In this document: piece by piece, positions 47,101 through 57,984 of the stretch
Numbering within the stretch: the first letter of the stretch is position 1
Layout of the letters: each line of letters begins with the position of its first letter
NCBI GenBank assembly: GCA_029379385.1
Contig: CM055618.1
Location: forward strand, 5,652,134 to 5,716,133
Reading direction: 5' to 3'
DNA from: Quillaja saponaria
Taxonomy: Eukaryota > Streptophyta > Magnoliopsida > Fabales > Quillajaceae
DNA length: 64,000 bases
The notes under the pieces: generated by a model
The model's input: the letters and a program-made list of their open reading frames with translations, nothing else
Databases searched by the model: none
What the model was told of the DNA's origin: nothing
Translations under genes and position numbers: made by a program

Positions 47101-48125
47101 AGACCATTTTAGATTTCAAGAGTCCTGACAAGACAGTAGAGATGAATAAGATTTGTAGGATGAAACAAAAATTCATTTTGATTAACAGATAGGATATTAG
47201 GCCAAATTTTGAGTTTCAAGGCAAAAAATTGAAAACTTGGTTCAGGGGCAAAATGGTCAAATACAAGTTTGTTTTAGATTTCAAGAGTAGCAACATGACC
47301 ATAAGGATAAATAAGACTAATAGGAAGAAACAAAAATCCATTTGGGTCAGCAGTGAGGATATTAGGACAAGCTTTGGGTTTCAAAGTAAAAAACTTTTGA
47401 AAACTTAGTTTCAGATGACAAAACAGTCAAATACAAGTCCGTTTTGGATTTCGAGTATATTAGCATATTCTTGGGGGATAATAGGACATGTAAGAAGAAA
47501 CAAAAAATCATTTGAATTAACAGTTAGGATATTAGGCCAAATTTTGTGTTTTAAGGCCAAAACTTTGAAAACATGGATTCAGGAGATAAAACAGTCAAAT
47601 ATAAGTTTGTTTCAAATTCCAGGAGTATCGACACGACTATGATGATGTATAAGATCTGCAGGAAGAAATGGAAATCCATTTGGATTAACAGTTTGGATAT
47701 TAAGTTGAACTTTGAATTTCAAGGCAAAAACTTTGAAAACTTGGGTCTGGGGATAAAATGGTCAAGTACAAGTCTGGTTTGGATTTTGAGAGTACTAACA
47801 CAACCTTCTGAATTAATAAGACCTATAGGAAGAAGCAAAAATCCATTTGGATCAACAATTAGGATATTAGGCCAAACTTTGAGTTTCAAGACAAAAACTT
47901 TAAAACTTGGGCCGGGGGAAGGGGGGTCAAAATGGTCAAATAAAAGACTGTTTCCGATTCCAAGAGTATTGGAATGATAGTTGAGATGAATAAGACCTGT
48001 AGGAAGAAACGGAAACCATTTCGGTTAATGGTTAGGATATTAGGCAAAATTTTTAGTTTCAAGGCAAAATTTACAAGTTTGGGTTTGGGGGGCTAATCGG
48101 TTAAATACAAGTCCATTTTGTAAAT
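44130..48125 (+). repeat. About 168-bp satellite, roughly 24 tandem units
   Basis: The landmark 'aggatattaggccaaa' (with variants) recurs at about 44,251, 44,415, 44,581, 44,748, 44,951, 45,121, 45,289, 45,432, 45,584, 45,744, 45,912, 46,073, 46,263, 46,346, 46,512, 46,692, 46,861, 47,023, 47,191, 47,356, 47,526, 47,692, 47,861 and 48,033. Most gaps are 160-172 bp, mean about 164; one short gap of 83 marks an internal deletion. Other unit landmarks: 'ttgagtttcaaggcaaaaac', 'ggtcaaatacaagtccattt' and 'ggatgaataagacctgtagg'. Units are diverged from each other, so the array is old. ORFs of 70-134 codons here are repeat read-through, not genes. Confidence 0.92.
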
Positions 48126-48525
48126 AATATTATTGCGATGAATTTTGTATAATATTTTTTATTTATATAAAATTTTGAATTTAAATTTAAAATACACTAT
48201 TTTTTTATAGGTATTTACATGTAAAAAATTAAAAAATAATTGAATAATTAAATAATAAATAAAATAATTATTTTTTTCTCTTTCTGTGTGTGCCTTTTAT
48301 ATGTATGCTCAACAGATACAGTTATATCCTCATCTGTGTTTTAGTGTCAGGAGGCCAGACTTGAATACGTGGGTAGCAATTATTGGTGTCTACATATTGC
48401 GTATGTTATGTTGACGCAGAAAATAGTATTTGAGTTTAGTGTTATTACATCTATTTATCTGCGTCTGTAATATAACATTATGCATTTGCATTTGATATAC
48501 ACAGATAACATCATTTCTTGTAGTG
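48126..48525 (+). repeat. CACTA right subterminal region and terminus
   Basis: Contains 'tgcgtatgttatgttgacgc', 'ctgcgtctg' and the terminus CTTGTAGTG at 48,517-48,525. Confidence 0.65.
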
Positions 48526-49578
48526 GTGTTGAGTTATCTTTCAAGATCTATATCCATTTTTGGATTTTTATAGGGTGGTGATCTTGCATATCCTTTCATA
48601 ATTTATGCCCCGTTCAAAATTCCTGTATCAGTTAGTTTATATGTTAGACTTGGAGATAGTCCTTGTTGGGGGAGTTCTACGTAGGCTATAAAATGACACT
48701 TCAATTTAGCTATAGATTTTGGTGGTGTGCAAGTGGTCGGATCAGTTTGGACACTATGTCATCCTATCAGACAACACAGGTTGTATAAAATGCCAACTAA
48801 CTTTTAAATTAAGTAGTTTAGATTTTGATTAAAAAAAAAAGGCAATAATTTAAAATAAATTAACAATTAAACTTTTGAATACATTTAGCTGATAGCCAAT
48901 ATTAATATTAATATAGCTAGCCACCTTAAAGCTTCAACATTAAATAGTTCAACATCCCAATATGAAAACATAACCCAGTAAAGCAGGTTGATACCCTAAA
49001 CAATTTAAGCTAAAGTTGTATAACAAAATAATTGGAGCCTTAGACACACTTACGTAATTTTTGTCAAACATGGCTTTTAAAATACAAAGTGTATCCAAGA
49101 CCCACAAATTGTTTCTTAAATTCTCAACTATGTATGCTAAATGGAATTCTTCTAAAAATGCATAGCTCGGTTGCTTATTAAGCTTCTATACTTTTTGTTT
49201 AGTTTGGCCCCTAAGAAACAGCAGAGTATTTAACTCCATCATTGTCTCGGTCATTAATTTATAAATTCCTTGCTACTTTTTGTATTACTTACTTTATCTT
49301 TTCTAGAAATTAAAATTTCATTTTCAGCTGTTCTTGTTACGTTTTCTGCGTCTCTATTTCATGACTCTCTGGCATGAATACTATATTGAAATATTCATTT
49401 AGAGTTCTTAATATTAAGCTTAAAAGAACTGCATGTGTAATTTTTTTTATTGATTTGCATTCCCCTTATTTGACACGTAGTTGATTTCCAAATGAATAAT
49501 GTGGATAATATTCTCCAAGTTCATGAGAAAATGGTTGTTTTCACATGCAAATCACATTTCCTAAATTAGAGAATGTAA
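48526..49578. other. Spacer, no gene seen
   Basis: AT-rich sequence right of the CACTA terminus, without coding signatures. Confidence 0.5.
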
Positions 49579-49700
49579 TGTGGTAATCTCCCACATTGTT
49601 TAGACATAGAGCTATAACATAATATATAATAATATGAGCTCACATTCCTTAATGTCAATTAATTAGTTTTAAGAGTGTGACTCTAAGATGGTATCAGAGC
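49579..49700 (+). mobile_element. TRIM-like short LTR with primer-binding site
   Basis: 'TGTGGTAATCTCCCACATTG' starts a segment of about 108 bp ending 'gtgtgactctaaga', followed by an exact TGGTATCAGAGC primer-binding site at 49,689-49,700. The 'TCCCACATTG' start block and ultra-short LTR are typical of plant TRIM elements. No internal domains or second LTR were seen. Confidence 0.6.
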
Positions 49701-50359
49701 TAGGTCCAACACTCCTACCTAGATTGGGTCTAATAATTATGCTCCAACACTCTGAGCCCCAAAAATCCAAATAGCCTATTTCAACTTCATTGTCGCTCTA
49801 GTGTATTGGTGGCTAAATTGCAATAAACAAATTTTAAGATGGTATATTTATTTTGATAGTTGACTATTGTGAAAATTGAAAATCTATGAGGGCATAATTA
49901 TATTTTCTATATACTAAACTCGGTCAAATTAGTTTTTACCGGTATCCTAGAATTTCAAAAGCTGAATGGGGTCAATTGACCCATGATCCCATTAAACCCT
50001 TACTGCATCTACTCCTTCCCACCCCTGATTGAAGGCGCATGAGCCATAAGAGATTCTAGCCGAGATACTCTTCCTCATTTTGATGAAGCTAACCCCACTA
50101 AACCCTTACTGCATCCGCTCCTTATTGAAGGCGTGGGAGTGATAAGAAATTCTAGCCAAGATACTCTTCCTTATTTTGATGGAGAAGTAAATTATGTTTA
50201 ACTTTTCATTGTTATTTCTCTTCAATATCTACAATTAATTAGTTCCTCAATGGTTTGGTTAGGTATTGCTTATTGCAGGTTGTATTCCCTATTGATTGAG
50301 ACGTTGGTAATATGCGACATGGATAACATGAAAATGATATGGAGTATTAATCAAGTTGC
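49701..50359. other. Spacer with a roughly 110-bp tandem duplication
   Basis: At about 49,985-50,195 the blocks 'aacccttactgcatc', 'attgaaggcg', 'agatactcttcct' and 'attttgatg' occur twice in direct order. No gene recognised. Confidence 0.6.
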
Positions 50360-50860
50360 TCCAAAATTTTTGGCAGATTGAAATCACTGGAAATTACATG
50401 CTATGAAAAAATCCTGACCATTGTTCCATCTAACATGTTGAGGAAACTTCAAACTCTACAAGTAATCATGGTCGTTTGATGTGACAAGTTGAAAATATCT
50501 TTCCTGCCTTTGTTTGCCACTTCTTGGAGAACTAGATTAGTCTAAGATATTGTGCGATACTAGAGGAAGTTGTTCAAAAGAAGAAACAACATGGGAAGCA
50601 ACTGCTAGGCTTGTTTTTCCCCAACTACCCTCCGTAAGACTCGCAGCTTTATCCAAATACAAGAGCTTCTACCCAGGGCCAGGGATACATTAATAAAATG
50701 CCAAGAGTTTGAAAGATTAGAGATGTTATGAGTTGCCACAAATTGGGGTTACTAGGAAGGGAATTTTCATATTCCAGAGACACTGACCAAGTTGACCAAC
50801 AGATCTAGGAATCAAACAACCACTATTCGTCATCGAAAAGGTATGCATAATGGTTGAGAA
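50360..50860 (+). pseudogene. CC-NBS-LRR (RPS2/RPS5-type) LRR fragment
   Basis: Plus-strand readings show LRR pieces typical of coiled-coil NBS-LRR resistance proteins: KSLEITCYEKILTIVPSNM then LRKLQTLQ (about 50,380-50,460), a frame change to 'CDKLKISFLPLF', and FPQLPSVRLAALSKYKSFYPG (about 50,617-50,680), the conserved 'F-P-x-L-x-x-L-x-L-x-x-L-x-x-L-x-S-F-Y-P-G' region. No NB-ARC domain is present. Stops and frame shifts are frequent, so this is a relic of an immune-receptor gene, probably moved here by surrounding repeats. Confidence 0.55.
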
Positions 50861-51239
50861 TATAATGAAGGTGTTATCAGCTAAGTTATGAGTTAAATCT
50901 AAACAGTATAACCTAAGAAATATTATATATTTTTTTTTGATGGCATAAAAAATACTTCAAGTGAGACCTGCTGTTGGTAATAAGGTCTGTTGAAAGGCGT
51001 GGTTAAGCTCGTGTAAGGCAGTAAATTCTAATTACAGTAGCTTGTTGAGTCTTTCATTGGCCAAATAAAACTGTATGATTTTACCAGGAACAAATTTTCT
51101 GATCTAATCCAGTTTAGTAAACCAGGATCAATACTCATCCTTACACTCCTATGGAACCAAAGGTTTTGGTACTGAAGGGATCGAGTTAGTACACCTATTG
51201 ATTTTCTCCACTTTGTCTTTTAATTATGTTGAGATCTTT
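50861..51239. other. Spacer left of the pararetrovirus relic
   Basis: No gene. 'aaggttttggtactgaaggg' at about 51,160 could be a degenerate primer-binding-like site, but this is weak. Confidence 0.35.
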
Positions 51240-51359
51240 TTCCTGCTCTTCTTCTACTTCTCCTCTTGAATCTTCTTTTCAATCTAACAAGATTCTAAAA
51301 GAAGAAATCAATTTTGAAGAAATATCTCAATCAATAGACAATTGGAAAATTTGAAAATT

Positions 51360-51840
51360 TCCAAGGAATGAAATTTACAAACCCAATTCCATGTTCACCC
51401 TCAAAAGTGACCATACTATCAAAACTGTTGAACAAATAATTCCAATTGATTCTGATTGTGAAGAAATTCTTTTACTTCCAAAAATACAATTATTTGCATT
51501 TAGGATATGTCCAAATTGCAGCAAAACCTATGACAAGAGAAGGCCTTAACATGTCTATTCTATTATGTCTTCGTGACTGTTGGATGATCAATTTTCATGA
51601 ATCCCTCTTAGGCATGGTTGAAACCAGTCTTTGTAGTGATCTAATTTATTTCAATTGTTTTTCAGTATGACATTCTCTTTGTAAGATAAAAACATTTTAG
51701 ATTATTTAGTCTTAAATATTAAACTTTCAAATTTTAATATTAAACATGGATCTTTTCCGATAGCTTTAGTCTATCCTATACAATATAAAGCAATGATATA
51801 TGCTTTTATTTCAAAATCTCTCCAACAATGAAGAAAAGGA
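51360..51840 (+). pseudogene. Movement-protein-like region of the pararetrovirus relic
   Basis: Resembles the 30K-type viral movement protein family (pfam01107): 'HLGYVQIAAKP', 'GLNMSILLCLRDC' and 'LLGMVETSLC' are visible, followed after a frame break by the C-terminal part ('AMIYAF'-like). These proteins act at plasmodesmata. It is broken after about 51,668 by a frame change and a stop. Confidence 0.65.
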
Positions 51841-51849
51841 GAAATAGTA

Positions 51850-54340
51850 ATGTTTCTAACTAATCTTTCTAAAGCAAATGGTTCTACTCCAAAATCAATC
51901 TCTTGGGAAGAAGTTAATCTTTTTGAAAAATGGACTTTTGATAAGGCTAAGCCTGTCCAGGATCAAAAATGTTTCTCTATTTTTGAGATTACTCAATACC
52001 CTATAGGTAAATTAGAAATCTCTTTCAATAAAAGAAACAGTCAGAGGAATTTTGGGTCAATTTATCAAGACTCAACAAGAAATTCTTGTTCCTCTAGATA
52101 CTTTTGTTCTTCAATTCCTTCAACAATTCATATTCAAGGTTTAGAAAACACGTCTAGGATTTCTAGAGCTTTATACACCTAAGAAGATAACAATCAATTT
52201 GAAAAACCTCATTCTCCTACTTTTTTTATCTTTAAATGATAACCTAAAAATCAATACAATTCAAACTGTTTTTCAAATTAATAAAAATCTCTTAGAAAAG
52301 ATTTTTATCAAGAAAAACATAATCTTGAAAGAATTTGGTTTTAAAAAAAATTTACTAGTTCTAAAAGACAGAAAATTCAAAATCTCTATTACAAATTTAG
52401 GAAAAACACATAAAATTCATATTTCGTTCTTTGAATGGTTTGAAGTTTATGAAAGGGAAAAGGGTATCAATTATCCTTTCTTCAAATCCATAAATATTTA
52501 ATACTTAAAAAACAAAAATTTAGGTAATTTATAAGGATGAAGTTATTAATTTAGTTTTTCCTTCCCATAAATCTTTAAAAATTATTGCGCAAAATCTTGC
52601 TAGAAAATAAATCATGTACCAGCAACTCCTTTCAAAAATAAAGATTTAATTGAAATAATTAATTCAAAAGATATTCAATCTCTTTATGAATAAAATAATT
52701 ACACTAATTATTATCTTCAAGCTATAAGAGATCATCTCTCTGAATCCAAACCTAATCTGCAAAGTGAAAACCATGTTTTTACTCCTTACCAGATTTTCAC
52801 AAAGATTAAAAAAGAATTATGTTCTAGTTCCAGATCCTCTTTTCAACATGAACTTCTTAACAAAATCTCTAAACAAATTATCCAAATAGAGAAAAATATT
52901 ACTCCCGATACTTCTCAAGAAACCAATTCCTCTCTTACAATTAACAATTTAAGTGATGCAGATTCTCTATCTAAACAAACTGATAATACTGGAAAATTTC
53001 TCAAAAAGAAATTAATTCAATTTAAAATACCAATTGGCGAAAACTACAAAAATTGTATTATCCTAGGGCTTCTTCTCTTGACTTAGTCACAAAAGAAAAA
53101 CTTCAGATTATCAATAATTCTTTTAGTACAAACAACATCTATGAATGGAACATAGATAGTCAATATGAATACAATATTCTTAATATGTTGCAGCAAATGA
53201 CCATGGTCAGTACTGCTTATCAAATTTCTCACAATTGGTCTGACCAATCTATCCTTAATATTTTAATAGTCGGTTTTATTGGTTAATTAAAAGGATGGTG
53301 GGATGAATACCTTACTGAAGATGAGAGAAGGAAAATAAACTTAACCATCAAAATTAATACTGAAGTAAATTCTCTCCTTAGCGAAGAAGGAAATGAAATT
53401 CAAGATTTCGTAAATACTCTTATTTAGAGTATTTATGTTATTACAAAACATTTCAAAGGAGATTAGTCTATATGGCGTGATAAATCCGTTATACTCCTTT
53501 CCAATCTTAAGTGTTGAACTCTTGTTGACTTTAGGTGGTATAAAGATACCTTCTTCACTAGAGTCTTCTCTCGGTCCGATAGTAATTAATCTTTTTGAAA
53601 GGACAAATTTCTAGCTGGTCTTTCTCATTCTCTAGGAGACAAAGTTAGAGAAAAAAATAAGAAATATTAACAATGGAATCATTCCATATGAATAATCAAC
53701 TTATGAACAGCTTTGTGGCTATGTCTAGAAAGTTATCTTAAAGATCTGTCAAGACAACAAAATTCCAAGACAATTAGCTAAAGAAAGATCCATTAATCGT
53801 AAAGATTTAGGAAGTTTTGGTTTTGATTGTCCTCCAAGTTCATCCAAACTAAAAAAGAAACATCATTTAGAACCACCCAACGCTTAAGAAAAATCTTTCA
53901 AAAATAAAGCTGGGAAAAGAATTCACAAACACAAAAATCATAAACGTGTTTCTTAATATTTTCAAAATAAAGATAAACCACTTGTTGTCTGTTTTAAATG
54001 CAACAAACAAGGTCATATTACAAAATACTGCAGAGTTACGAGAAAAATTAAAGCTTTAAATATAGACAAAGGTCTTCTAGCTCAACTTGATTATCTTATA
54101 ATTGAAGAATCATCTGATAGTGAAGCTTAAGCCTTTTCTGATATTGAAGAAATTAACCAAATCCAAAATGATGACGAAGTCTCTTCAGATTCATCTCCAA
54201 AAATTCTTGAATGTAATGTCCTCACTGGAGAACAATATCTCCTTTTTGAAGTCATTACTAGCCTCTTTAATGATGAAGATAAAAAAAATTATCTTTATAA
54301 ACTTAAAAAACCCTAGAAACCCCAGAAAAATCAAGTAGGC
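51850..54340 (+). pseudogene. Capsid-like region with CCHC zinc knuckle
   Basis: Open pieces at 51,850-52,182, 52,199-52,501, 53,053-53,286 and 54,102-54,338 in different frames, separated by stops. The zinc knuckle CFKCNKQGHITKYC lies at 53,990-54,031, followed by an acidic block 'EESSDSE'. 'LKGWWDEYL' (about 53,290) is a typical gag/capsid segment. A nucleic-acid-binding structural role is expected for the family; dead here. Confidence 0.6.
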
Positions 54341-54599
54341 CTCTTCACAATTTTCCAATAGTTGCTAACTTTTTCAATCTAAAAGACGATTTATCTAGAT
54401 TCAACTCTGAGACAAAACTTGCAACTCTTCAAGATCTTCAACATGAAGTTTCAAAACTGAAAATTGATGTCAAAACTCTCAAAATTCAACAACAAGAAAA
54501 TATTTCACCAATCTAACTCCTTCAAAAAGAGAAGAAAAATCTGTCTTTTAAGACATCCTCATAAAAACATTTTGAATATTCTTCTTCGGATAAAAATTT

Positions 54600-54960
54600 A
54601 AATCTTTCTTGTGGTAATTTTCTCAATTTAATCACTTGGGTTTCATACCAGAAATGGTATATCCCAATCAAGCTTATCATTGAAAAATCCTTTGTCCTTG
54701 AAATAGTTGTCCTGTTTGATACAAAAGCAGATTCAAGCTGTATATTGGAAGGACAAGTTCCAACAAAATTTATGAAAAAACTTCTGAACGATTAATTTCA
54801 GCTAATGGTTTTGAGATCATAATCCATTACAAATATTCCAATGTAATAATTGAAAACTTTCTATTACAAATCTCAACAAATTTTCTTCTTGCCAAAAATA
54901 TCATAAATTTAGTCATCCTAGGTACTGATTTCATTAGGCAATTAGATCATTTTTGGATAA
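54600..54960 (+). pseudogene. Aspartic-protease-like region with altered active site
   Basis: 'VVLFDTKADSSCILEG' at about 54,705-54,752 aligns with the retroviral-type D-T-G-A loop, with Lys in place of the essential Gly. A second conserved patch 'NLVILGTDFI'-like lies at about 54,908-54,940. A stop and a frame shift lie between them. Confidence 0.55.
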
Positions 54961-56030
54961 ACAAAGAAATATTCAAAGAAATTATGAGTCAAACCGTTTC
55001 CTTCTCATTCCTTTAAAAACATATTTTCAGGAATTTCAATCTTATTGAAAATAAACAAAAAGAAAACAATTTTTTTCCTGGTGAAATTTCTTTCAAAAGC
55101 ATAGAAAGTCTACTCAATGTTTCAATCATAAAAAACAAAATAAAAATTTTTGAAGAAAAAATTTAGATGCAATATTGGGCAGACATCATCGACAAAGATT
55201 GCTTCCAATTCAATCAAGAAAATCTAGCTCAGGCTATCTCCCAACTAACCCAATTAGTGACAACGGTACCTTTAGGTAAGGAACTTGTCTCTCAAACTTT
55301 TTCAATCCTTTTTCAAAAATCACAATCTTTTTATGTGCCAATTTCTTCGGCCCAAACTATTCTTTAAATGGAACCCTATTTTTTAACTAATAATCCTCAA
55401 TTAGTCCATCAAATGGTTTTCCCACCAAATTAGCATTTTATTCCCATAGACATTTCAAAAACCCAGAAGTATTATGAATATATTTTGGTTGATAGTGATT
55501 CTGTTGCTATCAAACAATATAGTTCAAAATCGAATGCTAATTTCATTACTCATTCCACAATCCAAATCCTAAAGGTAATATGTCCTTCATATTGGAAATC
55601 TGACCTTTTCAAAACCAGCAAATTTTCCTAGCTGTTTGATCTTATTAGTTACAATTACTGGGATTATCAAATCGCTTAGTATAATGTCTTCAATTTTTAA
55701 AATAGTGATTATAAGCATTCATGGCTTATATTTTTCAAAAAAAAAAGTCCAGTGTAACTTCTTTCATTGGTTCTCATAGTGGTGGTCTCTACATGGTCAT
55801 TGTACAAAAAACATTCCAGATGAAGTAGCCAATGACCTACTTTATTTTGATAAACATTTCAATATACCTAATCAGAATCCCATACTATTGCATTTCTTCT
55901 TCAAATTTGCACTAGTATGGATCAATATATTGTAATACAAGTACCACAAAGATTTCTATGGTCATTAGGGTCCTTTGCAAAAGATGTCTCCCATTCTCAG
56001 GCAAGGCTTAACAAAATGGTAGTCAAGCTT

Positions 56031-57764
56031 TAATGCCTTAATAGTGAAATTATATGATTCAAGGTTTGATAAAAGTAAATGATTAGCTTAATTTAAATTT
56101 AATTTGAGAATTGTGGACTTATGTTAAAGTGTGGTGTAGGTATATAAATAGATATACATACACATCAATAAAATTAACCAATGCCTTTAGGATGTTTGTA
56201 AAAATGCCATAAAGAAATTAACATTGAAGGAATGTAAGAAATTTATCATATTTTTGAATGATTAATAAAATGTTTAAAATTAGTTATGTTCATGATGAGA
56301 TTGTATAATTTAAGTTTCCGGCTAACTTTAGATAATTAATATAAGTTGAATTCGGTAATTAAAACATGAGTAGTTTAAGGATCATTAAAAGGGTGTTCAT
56401 TGTATTAAGAGGCATGCATATATATATATAAGCACATACATGCAAATTAGGATAAAATATGTATACTAGATATTCAACAAAATGTTTTAAAAAGATTAGT
56501 TCATTGAATGTATATATATGTAGGATTGAGAATTAGTAAATTTAATCATGGAATGTTTACTATATATATATATATATACGAATTTATGATTTTTAGCTCT
56601 AGATTGTGTCAAGGATATACCAACACCCTTGCATTCTAGACAGATCGACGAACTATATTCTTGAACTTTGTGAATGAATTATATGTTTTTTGGTTGCTAG
56701 ATAAATATGTGCAATTGTTTATGTGTAAATTAGTGAAGTTGTTTGTATTTAGCAGTATATTGGAATATGTAATGTTTAATTTGAGTTACTTGAACTATGT
56801 TTAATACGTGAAATTGTTTGTGGTTAATAAAAGCCAATGATTTCTACTTCTGAAATAGAACCCGGGTACATCTAGGATATTGAGATAATCTGATTTGATA
56901 AATGTGATCGAGTACTTGATAAATAGAGGATATAATTGTTGTGTAGGCACAAAATTGCTCGGTGGGAGGATATTTGTTGTGCAGGGTTGAGTTACTTTAA
57001 TTGGCCTTTTGTGTACTTACAATGATTTAAGTGTTCTTATTGCTTTGTTTAAATTGCGAATTCTGAATATTCTGATTGATTTATTCTTCTTATGTATTAC
57101 GTAAATTATGATTAATTGATTCTCTGATACTTATATGTACATATGTATACTATTGAATTAAGACATAAAATATAACTATATGAGTTTATTTAATTTATAT
57201 GTGTTATTTATGCTTGGATTGATGCTAGTACCCTTATGGTACGTTTTTCGCTCACTGAGTCTTTGTGACTCATTCTCCTTCCTTTGTTGTTTTTTTAGCA
57301 TTAGGAGATCAGCGATCGTCACTTAGGGATTCGTGACTTACTAAAAATCTTGCGGCAAGGTGTACTTCAGAATCATACACTTGAAGCTAAATGATGAAGT
57401 TGTAGTCATAATAGGCTTTAAGTTTTTTGTGTTAGTAGTTTAACTATGGTTATTGATATGGTGTTTGAAGCTAAGCTCCTCTGCGTACATTGGTACTATT
57501 GACTACTAGTTGCTTGTAACTAGATTATATATGTATGTAATACTGGGCATATTAAACTTTACGGGGAATGTCTGCCAAAGATTTTAGTTAAAAATGTTAT
57601 ATGTTGTCATACAATTTTATATCTTTAATCTAATGCATCGAAGCTTTTGTTTTGACTATAAAGTGTTTAAGAGTCATTTGTATTCAGTGGATGTGAAGTC
57701 AGGGTTACGAGGGTTTGGTTAGTCATTCCTCTAGCTAGTCATGCCTTCGTACGAGAGTGTGACA
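56031..57764 (+). mobile_element. 5' LTR of the chromovirus, left end missing
   Basis: The direct repeat with the 3' LTR starts exactly at 'ttaatagtgaaattatatga' (56,031 here, 63,811 in the 3' LTR), and 190 bp match to the window end. The 3' LTR has about 1,060 bp before that point and the solo LTR about 1,160 bp, so the left third of this LTR is lost and replaced by the pararetrovirus relic. The right end is GTGTGACA. Confidence 0.8.
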
Positions 57765-57766
57765 AG

Positions 57767-57780
57767 TTGGTATAAGTGCT
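57767..57780 (+). other. Primer-binding site of the chromovirus (degenerate)
   Basis: 'ttggtataagtgct' two bases after the LTR end; compare the Met-tRNA type consensus TTGGTATCAGAGC. Confidence 0.5.
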
Positions 57781-57984
57781 TGGGTTTAGAGGTTCGTGAT
57801 TATAAATACGAGACATTATTGCTTTGTTTGCTTACGCTACTCAGAGGATATGTGGACTTAGTGATACATTCCAATTCATCCTGAAACTTCAAGTTTTGAT
57901 TTACTAATGCATTATTCTTCACTTTACATGGTAAATACACATTAAACTTAATTGTATTTGTTTTAGATATGATATGATAGTGGT

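Larger units (their letters stand above)
42790..48525 (+). mobile_element. CACTA transposon, 3' portion, carrying a satellite array
   Basis: Three parts: an ORF remnant (42,790-44,035) homologous to 1-1,110; a tandem satellite array (about 44,130-48,125); and a subterminal region with 'gcgtatg', 'gacgcag' and 'ctgcgtctg' motifs ending in TTTCTTGTAGTG (48,514-48,525), the reverse complement of the CACTACAAGAAA terminus. The element is thus bounded on the right. Its left end is missing or lies beyond the hAT-like block at 41,862. Confidence 0.7.
51240..56030 (+). mobile_element. Endogenous pararetrovirus (Caulimoviridae-like) relic
   Basis: In order: a movement-protein-like region (about 51,360-51,840), with an open block at 51,446-51,670 containing LRDC and a GMVE-SSL-type motif; a capsid/gag-like region (about 51,850-54,340) with a CCHC zinc knuckle C-x2-C-x4-H-x4-C at 53,990-54,031 followed by basic and then acidic residues; an aspartic protease-like region (about 54,600-54,960) whose D-T-G-A active site reads D-T-K-A at about 54,717-54,728; and a downstream region (about 55,160-55,640) of unknown function. 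A movement protein combined with a zinc-knuckle capsid indicates a plant pararetrovirus rather than an ordinary LTR element. No reverse transcriptase or RNase H region was found. Stops and frameshifts are frequent throughout; it is inert. The right edge is abrupt at about 56,030, where chromovirus LTR sequence begins. Confidence 0.7.

Noticed and set aside
44786..47977. ORFs of 73-134 codons in the satellite array as protein-coding genes
   Set aside because: They are read-through of tandem units whose period is near a multiple of three, with no start context, domain or consistency between units.
44130..48125. CRISPR-like array
   Set aside because: The whole unit is repeated, without short repeats and unique spacers, and the genome is a plant's.
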